50,585 nt of DNA from Chitinophaga pinensis (GTDB lineage: Bacteria; Bacteroidota; Bacteroidia; NS11-12g; UBA955). Under the pieces are notes generated by a model, which worked only from the letters and a program-made list of their open reading frames with translations, did no database searches and was not told the origin of the DNA. This document shows, piece after piece, positions 42,726-49,647 of this stretch; the stretch's first letter is position 1, and each line of letters begins with the position of its first letter. The stretch covers positions 1 to 50,585 of the forward strand of contig CAMDAF010000014.1 in the NCBI GenBank assembly GCA_945888525.1, read 5' to 3'. The position numbers and the translations under genes were made by a program.

Positions 42726-43256
42726 TCATTTTTTTCGCCTTTGGCTAATTTTTATAACCCCTTGAATAACAGAAGTTAACGAAGTATTGTGTGCTGTATT
42801 TATTTCCGAAACCAAATCCGCTTTTGCATATTTTTTTTTGCGCAAATCGTAAATTTCATGCAATTTTATTAAAATTTGCTCTTCGTTAAGTCCCATAAAC
42901 AATGGTCTACGCGTTATATTTTGCAAAATCCTTCTGGCAATTAAGTTCAAATCTGTGTTTACCCAGATTACAATTCCTGTGCTTTTCATTATTTCAATGT
43001 TGTTGTAAAACATCGGCGCACCGCCTCCACAAGATATTACACAATTGTTATTGCTGCTTAATTTTAACAGAACCTCATGTTCTGCTTCTCTAAAATGGGT
43101 TTCGCCCTTTTCAGGAATAATCTGTCTCACCAAAGCACCTTCTCTTTTTTCAATTTGTTCATCCAAGTCAAAAAACTGCAAATGCAAACTTTTTGCCAAT
43201 AAGCGACCAAAATGTGTTTTGCCTGTGCCCGGCATGCCTATTATATATATACGCAT
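42726..43256 (-). CDS. aroK: Shikimate kinase
   Basis: AroK phosphorylates shikimate in the chorismate pathway. The 176-residue protein has the Walker A loop GMPGTGKTH (7-15), FFDLDEQIEKREG (substrate Asp), ISCGGGAPM (shikimate-binding glycines) and NITRRPLF in the lid with its arginines. Length is typical. It is the last gene of a four-gene leftward run and starts 3 bp after the permease stop. Confidence 0.95.
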   Translation of the reverse strand: MRIYIIGMPGTGKTHFGRLLAKSLHLQFFDLDEQIEKREGALVRQIIPEKGETHFREAEHEVLLKLSSNNNCVISCGGGAPMFYNNIEIMKSTGIVIWVNTDLNLIARRILQNITRRPLFMGLNEEQILIKLHEIYDLRKKKYAKADLVSEINTAHNTSLTSVIQGVIKISQRRKK

Positions 43257-43259
43257 GCT

Positions 43260-44306
43260 TTAACTTAGTTTAACTCTAGGATCTAAAAAGACATAAATCA
43301 AATCAACCAAAACGTTGACCACAATAAATATAAATGCGATTAAAAGCACGGCGCCCATCACCACTGGCAAATCACTTTGCTGCAAGGCGTCTATGCACAC
43401 CTTCCCTAGACCTTTCCAGCTGAATATGTATTCAATAAAAAATGCACCGGCCAATAAGCTTGCAAACCAACCACTAGCAGCCGTAACAACAGGATTTAAG
43501 GCGTTCTTTAATGCGTGTCTTCTTATCACCTCAAATTTGCTTAAACCTTTTGCCATCGCTGTGCGGATATAATCTTGACGCATCACTTCAATTAAACTGC
43601 TGCGGGTTAATTGCAAAATGATTGAAAACGGTCTCACCCCTAAAGCTATTGCAGGCAATATAATGTGTTTCAATGCCAATTGATTTTGCCCTGTTGCAGG
43701 ATTCAATTCATACAGGCTTCCTGTCATAGACAGTCCTGTGTAGGGTTTTAAAACAAAACCAAACAACCAAGCAATAATAACTGCAAGAAAAAATGAAGGC
43801 AAGGAAATTCCAAGTGTGGCAATGGCCAAATTGAAGCGGTCGAGAAACCCACTTGGCTTTAATGCGGAAACAATGCCAAGACCAATGCCCAAAAACAAGG
43901 CAATGCCCATAGCAAAAAAAGCTAAAACCAAAGATCCAATAAAGGCTTCTCCTAGTATTGAAGAGACAAGTTTTTTTGATTGGTAACTCTTTCTTAAGTA
44001 TGGCCATTTCAGCATGAAGCCATAATTGGCTTTGCCTTGAACCAATAACCCTTGGTATTCGGGATTAAATGTTTTTGATATTACAACTGGCGAAAGGTCT
44101 TTCAAATAAATAAATAGCTGAACTGTTTTGGACTGGTCTAAACCCATTTCTTTGCGCATGGCTTCCTTGGTAGCGGCATCGGCTCTTTGCCCGGAGGCAA
44201 TCTCTTCAGCGGAGGGGAATAAAACAAACAAGGCAAAGATTAAAAGCACCACACCGAGCAATACCATTACCCCTGCGCTGAGCTTCTTTACCAAGTAGCG
44301 AAACAT
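43260..44306 (-). CDS. ABC transporter permease, DppB/OppB type
   Basis: A 348-residue inner-membrane permease for peptides or nickel-like ligands. It has an N-terminal helix (RYLVKKLSAGVMVLLGVVLL) with the family FVLFPS stretch, a periplasmic segment, and five further helices. The cytoplasmic EAA loop that docks the ATPase reads YIRTAMAKGLSKFEVIRRHALKN. The start of the TM domain is FIGSLVLAFFAMGIALFLG. The usual partners (DppC, ATPases, binding protein) are not adjacent, so it is an orphan permease in this window. Gaps to both neighbours are 2-3 bp. Confidence 0.9.
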   Translation of the reverse strand: MFRYLVKKLSAGVMVLLGVVLLIFALFVLFPSAEEIASGQRADAATKEAMRKEMGLDQSKTVQLFIYLKDLSPVVISKTFNPEYQGLLVQGKANYGFMLKWPYLRKSYQSKKLVSSILGEAFIGSLVLAFFAMGIALFLGIGLGIVSALKPSGFLDRFNLAIATLGISLPSFFLAVIIAWLFGFVLKPYTGLSMTGSLYELNPATGQNQLALKHIILPAIALGVRPFSIILQLTRSSLIEVMRQDYIRTAMAKGLSKFEVIRRHALKNALNPVVTAASGWFASLLAGAFFIEYIFSWKGLGKVCIDALQQSDLPVVMGAVLLIAFIFIVVNVLVDLIYVFLDPRVKLS

Positions 44307-44308
44307 AT

Positions 44309-45847
44309 TTATTTCATTAGATTTTTTAAGGCCTTCATAGAAGGTATACTTCTACAACTCCATTTATCTAAAACGGTTCCATCGTGCCAAAACATGACAC
44401 CAGGATTTGAACGCACTATTGTTTTCAATAAAGTCTCGTCGGCATTGTTAAATTTAAATGGCAATTGCTTTTCATTACTGAATGCATCGGCCATTTCCAA
44501 AGGGCTTGAGGTAACAGCATAAACAGGTATGCCAGCTTTTTTAGCTTCAATGGCCATAGATTTTATATTGTCCCAAGAACTTTCATGCGACTTTTCTAAA
44601 TGGGTTACCACCAGCAACAAATAATATCCCTTTCCATACAACAAAGTATCTTTGATGTTGATGTCGTTTTCGTCGCGTTTAATAAATTCAAAATCATGAA
44701 TTTTGGATTTCCAAGCCGGCACTATAATTCTGTCCAATCGGTCTACATAGGCCCATGATGAGTCGGGCATATTTGGGTATACAAAAGAATCTATTTTATT
44801 GTCTTTTTTATAGACATAAACCATTACGGTAGAATCAGTGACGCGTTGACCTTTTGGCACTTCCATCATTTGTCTTACATTGTTGCCTGCTTTATACGGA
44901 AGAAAATCCCAAGCCGGCAAAAACATATTGCAATAAATGGCAAAGACCGTTGAACTTAAAGTTACCACAATCATTGCATTGATGCTAAACAAAGGAGAGA
45001 ACAATGGAATTAGCTTATCCTTTCTGATAAATATAATTAAAATAAAGAACAGTAGCACCAAATCTTTTATAAATGAATGCCACGGTTTCAATTTTATAAA
45101 ATCGCCAAAACAACCACAATCGGTTACCTTATTGAAATAAGCACTGTACCAAGTTAAAAAGGTAAAGAACAAAACCATCAGCAGGATAGACCAGCTCATC
45201 AATTTGGGTTGCCATCCAATTAAAATAGCAAAGCCCAACACAACCTCTAGAATACACATGATTATAGAGAACAATAAAGAGTAAGGTTTCATTCCTCTAA
45301 AAATGCCTACCCAAAATGAGTCTTGTTGCACGTATGGATATGTTGCAACACGCTTGCTTAATTCATGTTTTGATTTGGCGCTCAAGCTCAAATTCCATTG
45401 TTCTGACAAGGCCTTAGAACTGGCTTTATTTTCGGCACAAATTCCATTGCTTAACTTGACAGAAAAATTCACAGGATCAATTGAATCTCCAAGTTCATAA
45501 AACTCATTGTACAAAGCAACTCCGTTTTTAACAACAAAGATATCACAACCGTAAGTTGAATCAACATCTCCTTCAAACAGTTGATTGCGTGGAGATGATT
45601 GGTTAATTTCTATATTGGCAAAACTATCGGAAGAAATAAAGGTGTTGTCAAAATACTCAGCGGTGCCCAAGTCATCACTCACTGAAATCTTTAAGGTATC
45701 TTGAGCGTGTTGCATGCTTGAAGCAAAGACATCAAAATATTCATTGAGTTTTATTCCTGTACCTTTTGGGTCATTGCTTTTAATAATCCCAGAAAAGATG
45801 AATAATAATCCAACAATAACTCTGGAAATAGAGGTAATTAATTTCAT
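44309..45847 (-). CDS. BT_3928-type DoxX-family membrane protein
   Basis: A 512-residue protein. The first helix carries the DoxX signature SRVIVGLLFIFSGIIKSNDP. A soluble insert follows (about 35-185), then about four helices (about 190-320) with LEVVLGFAILIGW and CGCFGDFIKLKPW, the CGC motif typical of MauE/DoxX redox-linked proteins. The C-terminal 190 residues look like a degenerate thioredoxin-like domain (YLLLVVTHLEKS, AKKAGIPVYAVTSS, VMFWHDGTVLDKW) without a CxxC. Probable role in thiol redox at the membrane (inference). It sits between DUF1599 and the permease with gaps of 3 and 2 bp. Confidence 0.85.
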   Translation of the reverse strand: MKLITSISRVIVGLLFIFSGIIKSNDPKGTGIKLNEYFDVFASSMQHAQDTLKISVSDDLGTAEYFDNTFISSDSFANIEINQSSPRNQLFEGDVDSTYGCDIFVVKNGVALYNEFYELGDSIDPVNFSVKLSNGICAENKASSKALSEQWNLSLSAKSKHELSKRVATYPYVQQDSFWVGIFRGMKPYSLLFSIIMCILEVVLGFAILIGWQPKLMSWSILLMVLFFTFLTWYSAYFNKVTDCGCFGDFIKLKPWHSFIKDLVLLFFILIIFIRKDKLIPLFSPLFSINAMIVVTLSSTVFAIYCNMFLPAWDFLPYKAGNNVRQMMEVPKGQRVTDSTVMVYVYKKDNKIDSFVYPNMPDSSWAYVDRLDRIIVPAWKSKIHDFEFIKRDENDINIKDTLLYGKGYYLLLVVTHLEKSHESSWDNIKSMAIEAKKAGIPVYAVTSSPLEMADAFSNEKQLPFKFNNADETLLKTIVRSNPGVMFWHDGTVLDKWSCRSIPSMKALKNLMK

Positions 45848-45850
45848 GGT

Positions 45851-46393
45851 TTACTTAATATTTTGGTGCAAGGTAATCAAAGCAAATATAGAATAATTCA
45901 TCATGTCTTGGTAATTGGCATCAATGCCTTCACTCACCAAAGTATTCCCTGCATTGTCTTCTATTTGTTTGGTTCTGCTAATTTTCATTAGTATAAGATC
46001 GGTAAAACTGCTCACGCGCATTTCGCGCCAGGCTTCGCCATAGTCGTGGTTCTTTTTAAGCATCAAGCTGCGGGTTTCTTCCAACTCATGGTCGTACATC
46101 GCCATAATTTCCGACACTCCCATGGCTTCTGTTTTGCCAGCGTATTTGAGTTGCATTAAACCAATAATGCCATAGTTGTAAATACCGATAAACTCATCTT
46201 CAATACCCTCTCCCACTTTGCTAACGCCTTTTTCTTCGAGGCTCCTAATGCGCAAGGCTTTAATCATTATTTGATCGGTAACACTTTTAGGTCTCAAGAT
46301 GCGCCAAGAGTCGCCGTAATCGGTGTTCTTTTTCTGAAACAATTCGCGGCATTTGCCTATTTCTGTATTGTATTGTTGAAGTGTATTATCCAC
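45851..46393 (-). CDS. DUF1599 protein with two tandem repeats
   Basis: A 180-residue protein of two homologous halves. The first has NTDYGDSWRILRPKSVTDQI and EGIEDEFIGIYNYGIIGLMQL; the second has NHDYGEAWREMRVSSFTDLI and EGIDANYQDMMNYSIFALITL. DUF1599 is linked to nucleotide modification (Nmad1-like) and has an all-alpha, MazG-like character; here no activity is proved. The start is GTG at 46393 with a -33/-7 pair at 46419-46447. First gene of a four-gene operon; diverges from folP. Confidence 0.88.
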   Translation of the reverse strand: MDNTLQQYNTEIGKCRELFQKKNTDYGDSWRILRPKSVTDQIMIKALRIRSLEEKGVSKVGEGIEDEFIGIYNYGIIGLMQLKYAGKTEAMGVSEIMAMYDHELEETRSLMLKKNHDYGEAWREMRVSSFTDLILMKISRTKQIEDNAGNTLVSEGIDANYQDMMNYSIFALITLHQNIK

Positions 46394-46410
46394 TATTGCT
46401 GTTTAATCTT

Positions 46411-46418
46411 TATTTTTG
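46411..46418 (+). promoter_or_regulatory. -7 element TATTTTTG for folP
   Basis: TATTTTTG at 46411-46418 precedes folP ATG 46431 by 12 nt. It directly abuts the oppositely oriented -7 element of the DUF1599 operon (46419-46426). Confidence 0.55.
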
Positions 46419-46447
46419 CAAATATATCCAATGTTCGCGGAATACAA
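46419..46447 (-). promoter_or_regulatory. Promoter TTG-18-TATATTTG for the DUF1599-aroK operon
   Basis: On the minus strand TTG (46447-46445) and TATATTTG (46426-46419) are 18 bp apart. The leader to GTG 46393 would be about 22 nt. The -33 part lies within the first codons of folP. Confidence 0.6.
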
Positions 46448-47279
46448 ACCCTATTCTCTCAAAATCAAGAATATTAACTATTCTATTACCCGTCCGCAAG
46501 TGATGGGCATTTTGAATACGACCGATGATTCCTTTTATGATGGCGGCAAATATCATACCATAGACAAAGCCTTATTTAGATGTGAAGACATGTTGCACGA
46601 AGGTGCCGACATCATTGACATTGGAGGACAAAGTACCCGACCAGGCGCAGACAGCATTACCGAAAACGAGGAGATTAGGCGAACGGCCCCAGTAATCGAC
46701 GCAATTATCAAACGCTTCCCAGATTGTATTATAAGTATTGACACTTTTAGATCCGCGGTGGCAAATCATGCCGTTCGAGCGGGTGCTGCCATTGTCAATG
46801 ATGTAAGTGCTGGCGACGACGATGAAGAAATGATCAGAATGGTGTCTCGGCTCCAAGTACCTTATATTGCTATGCACAAAAAGGGTTTACCGAAAACCAT
46901 GCAAGACCAACCCCACTATGAAGATGTATTGCATGAGGTAAAATTGTATCTTGAGAATAAACTTAGATTATACCGCGATGCTGGCATTGAAGACATTGTT
47001 TTAGATCCTGGATTTGGATTCGGAAAAACACTTGACAACAATTACCATTTGTTAAAACATTTGGATGTATTTCATACCCTTAACTGTCCAATCTTGGTAG
47101 GTGTTTCACGCAAAAGCATGGTGTGGAAATTATTGGCCACAGAACCGAGCAAAGCCTTAAATGGCAGCACGGCCTTACACATGTTGGCTTTGGCCAAAGG
47201 CGCCCATTTCCTGAGGGTTCACGACGTAAAAGAAGCAGTTGACTGTGTGAAAATTGCAGAGGAAATGTATAAGGTTTAA
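46431..47279 (+). CDS. folP: Dihydropteroate synthase
   Basis: FolP joins p-aminobenzoate to the pterin pyrophosphate in folate synthesis and is the sulfonamide target. Motifs: VMGILNTTDDSFYDGG (pterin site), GADIIDIGGQSTRPGA, IVNDVSAGDDDEEM, MHKKGLPKTMQ, and LDPGFGFGKTLDNNYHLL, GVSRKSM, HFLRVHDVKEA. The TIM-barrel order is complete at 282 residues. The open frame starts at 46416 (TTG), but ATG 46431 follows a -7 element and is preferred. The stop is 29 bp before the ZIP gene. Confidence 0.95.
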   Translation: MFAEYKPYSLKIKNINYSITRPQVMGILNTTDDSFYDGGKYHTIDKALFRCEDMLHEGADIIDIGGQSTRPGADSITENEEIRRTAPVIDAIIKRFPDCIISIDTFRSAVANHAVRAGAAIVNDVSAGDDDEEMIRMVSRLQVPYIAMHKKGLPKTMQDQPHYEDVLHEVKLYLENKLRLYRDAGIEDIVLDPGFGFGKTLDNNYHLLKHLDVFHTLNCPILVGVSRKSMVWKLLATEPSKALNGSTALHMLALAKGAHFLRVHDVKEAVDCVKIAEEMYKV

Positions 47280-47291
47280 ACAATTTTAAAT

Positions 47292-47299
47292 TACATTTG
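47292..47299 (+). promoter_or_regulatory. -7 element TACATTTG for the ZIP transporter
   Basis: TACATTTG at 47292-47299 matches TAnnTTTG and lies 9 nt before ATG 47309, so the transporter may have its own transcript despite following folP closely. No clear -33 TTG. Confidence 0.45.
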
Positions 47300-47308
47300 C
47301 ATACCACT

Positions 47309-48136
47309 ATGAATGATGCAATACAATATTTTAAAGACTTGAGTCCTGTGATGCAAGCTTTGCTTGCAACCACATTTACTTGGTTATTAACTGCATTGGG
47401 GGCGAGTATGGTTTTGGTGTTCAAAAACATGAGCCGCCGCTGGCTCGACTTTCTTCTTGGATTTACAGGTGGCGTAATGGTGGCTGCGAGTTTCTGGAGT
47501 CTGCTTACCCCAGCTATAGAGATGTCGGAAGACACCTATGGAAAAGCTTGGGCTTGGGTGCCTGCAGCAGTTGGTTTTATTATTGGCGCTGGCTTTATTT
47601 ACATCATTGACAAAATCATTCCGCATTTGCATTTAAATGCCAACATGAGTGAAAAAGAGGGATTGAAAACCACTTGGGACAGAACCATATTATTGGTATT
47701 GGCCATCACTTTACACAATATCCCAGAAGGTTTAGCCATTGGGGTCTCCTTTGGTGCCGTGGCAATGGGCGATCCGCATTTTACAATGTCTGCTGCCATT
47801 GCATTAACCATCGGTATAGGTATACAAAATTTCCCTGAAGGAATTGCGGTAGCAATGCCATTAAGAAGACAAGGTATAAGTCCATTGAAAAGTTTTTGGT
47901 GGGGGCAACTTAGCGCCATCGTTGAGCCTGTTGCTGGTGTTATCGGTGCAGTTTCAGTGATGTACGCGCAACCGATATTGCCTTATGCATTGGCCTTTGC
48001 CGCAGGTGCTATGTTGTACGTTGTGGTAGAAGAAGTGATCCCTGAAACGCAACGAGACAAGTATGCGGACTTTGCAACCATGGGCTTTATCATTGGTTTT
48101 GTCATCATGATGGCCTTGGATGTAGGTTTGGGTTAA
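47309..48136 (+). CDS. ZIP-family divalent metal transporter
   Basis: A 275-residue membrane protein with about eight helices. The metal path is marked by the ZIP motifs TLHNIPEGLAIGVSFGA (helix IV) and NFPEGIAVAMPLRRQG (helix V). A short His-containing loop (IIPHLHLNANMSEKEG) lies between helices III and IV, typical of bacterial ZupT-like proteins for zinc and similar ions. The end has VVEEVIPETQR, also a family motif. A longer frame begins at a TTG (47297) that overlaps the -7 element; ATG 47309 is preferred. Confidence 0.93.
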   Translation: MNDAIQYFKDLSPVMQALLATTFTWLLTALGASMVLVFKNMSRRWLDFLLGFTGGVMVAASFWSLLTPAIEMSEDTYGKAWAWVPAAVGFIIGAGFIYIIDKIIPHLHLNANMSEKEGLKTTWDRTILLVLAITLHNIPEGLAIGVSFGAVAMGDPHFTMSAAIALTIGIGIQNFPEGIAVAMPLRRQGISPLKSFWWGQLSAIVEPVAGVIGAVSVMYAQPILPYALAFAAGAMLYVVVEEVIPETQRDKYADFATMGFIIGFVIMMALDVGLG

Positions 48137-48178
48137 GGTTTCAATTCGTCAGTTTTGCATCATGTTGCAAGCGCCTTG

Positions 48179-49510
48179 TTAAAGTGGTAAATCGCTTTCA
48201 ATAAAATCGATTCCAAAACTTTTCAGTTCCTCCAATACGGGCAAATAAATGTCTTCAAACACGGGAGCTAAAACACCTTTTTTAGAAATCTTATTTTCCA
48301 AAATCAATTTAACCCCAATGGCCAAAGGCAAGCCCACAGTTTTCGCCATGGCGGTGTGGGTGTTGCTCTCCCCTTTTAAAACCATGCTGGCTATTTGGGT
48401 ATGGGCTTGTCCATTCAAGTTGTAATGAATCTTGTGCAACATCACCACCAGGTCTTTGTCATTGGCTTCGAGCTTCCATTTAATTTTTAAGACCTCTTCC
48501 AAAATCTGTGCGGAGCTGCCTTTGAGCAAGGGCAATAAATCATTGGAGAAAAATCCCAAATATTTTAGCTTCTCAATTTCAGCTTCCGAGCAATGCGTGT
48601 GTTGCATGAGACGTGATTCTAAGCTGTCTTGTCCTGAAGGCAAATACATACCCAACCAATCTTTCATGGTCATCTCAGAAGATAGGTTTAGCACCTGAGA
48701 ATCGTCGCATATTCCCAATTCTACAAACACTTGCCAAGCCTTGCAGTAGCCAGGTTTTCTGAAAGTACCACGCACCATGTCTTTAACACCCTGTAGATGG
48801 TAAAGTTCAATATATTTAAGCGAATCGCGGTTGGGATAAGCCTCTAGTTGTCCGTATTGAGGGATGTCGAATGTTAGAGGATGGGCAAATACTTGGTGGT
48901 AAGGCGTAAGCTTTAATTGGCCTTGTTCAAGAAACATGGCAGGTGCACCTTGAGCGGCCAAAACCACATTGCGCGGGTTCCAAGAAAACTTGTATTTCCA
49001 AGGATTCTCACCATCATCCTCATCGGCCACCAAGCCACCGCAATAACTTTTAAAACCATCGATAACACCGCCTTTAGCACGAATTTCATCCATCATTTTC
49101 ATGGCACTCATGTGGTCAATGCCAGGATCGAGACCCGTCTCATTTAAGAATATTAAACCTTTAGATTCAGCTTCTTGGTGCAAGGCTTTCATTTCATCAG
49201 AAATGTAAGAAGCGGTTGCCAAATGCTTATGGGCTTGCAAACACCATTTCGCAATATGTATATGCAAAGCAGCCGGCAAGAGAGAAACCACCACAGATGA
49301 ATTTTGTATTAAAGGCAATACAGCAGCCTCATCAAAAATATCAATGCTTACAAAACGTATAGAAGAATAACCCTTTACATGGCTTGATGCATACTGAACA
49401 TCTTTGTCGCATACCAAAAGCTGATACTGCTCTTGATCTGCGTATTTGGCCAAATATTCAATGAGGGTTAAACTCGAGCGCCCTGCGCCTAATACAAGAA
49501 TTTGTTTCAC
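48179..49510 (-). CDS. Saccharopine dehydrogenase (lysine pathway type)
   Basis: A 443-residue oxidoreductase like the SDH half of the LKR/SDH enzyme, which splits saccharopine to glutamate and 2-aminoadipate semialdehyde. It has the dinucleotide fold VLGAGRSSLTLIEYLA, VVVSLLPAALHIHIAKWCL, KHLATASYISDEM, NETGLDPGIDHMSAMKMMD, FKSYCGGLVA with KYKFSWNPRNVVLAA, and a C-terminal substrate domain. The frame extends to ATG 49537, but a -7 element (49515-49522) lies in those codons and ends 4 nt before GTG 49510. Diverges from kynurenine monooxygenase. Confidence 0.9.
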   Translation of the reverse strand: MKQILVLGAGRSSLTLIEYLAKYADQEQYQLLVCDKDVQYASSHVKGYSSIRFVSIDIFDEAAVLPLIQNSSVVVSLLPAALHIHIAKWCLQAHKHLATASYISDEMKALHQEAESKGLIFLNETGLDPGIDHMSAMKMMDEIRAKGGVIDGFKSYCGGLVADEDDGENPWKYKFSWNPRNVVLAAQGAPAMFLEQGQLKLTPYHQVFAHPLTFDIPQYGQLEAYPNRDSLKYIELYHLQGVKDMVRGTFRKPGYCKAWQVFVELGICDDSQVLNLSSEMTMKDWLGMYLPSGQDSLESRLMQHTHCSEAEIEKLKYLGFFSNDLLPLLKGSSAQILEEVLKIKWKLEANDKDLVVMLHKIHYNLNGQAHTQIASMVLKGESNTHTAMAKTVGLPLAIGVKLILENKISKKGVLAPVFEDIYLPVLEELKSFGIDFIESDLPL

Positions 49511-49514
49511 GGGG

Positions 49515-49522
49515 CAAAGATA
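49515..49522 (-). promoter_or_regulatory. -7 element TATCTTTG, 4 nt before the saccharopine dehydrogenase GTG
   Basis: The complement of caaagata at 49515-49522 is followed by cccc and GTG (49510-49508). The arrangement is the same as at ruvC. No -33 TTG at the usual spacing. Confidence 0.6.
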
Positions 49523-49630
49523 ACGGAAATAAGGCATGGGCTAAACGCATTCAAAATGCTTTTAAATGTGATTCTATAAGTTTCTGACCAATATCATTCG
49601 TTCTATAGAACATTATACTTTTAAAATTGT

Positions 49631-49638
49631 TAAGTTTG
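49631..49638 (+). promoter_or_regulatory. -7 element TAAGTTTG for kynurenine monooxygenase
   Basis: TAAGTTTG at 49631-49638 lies 9 nt before ATG 49648, the same spacing as at the ZIP and S9 peptidase genes. No clear -33 TTG. Confidence 0.5.
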
Positions 49639-49647
49639 CATCCCGAT

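Noticed and set aside
47080-47535. A 151-codon minus-strand frame across the folP/ZIP junction
   Set aside because: Covers two well-supported plus-strand genes and has no recognisable motif.
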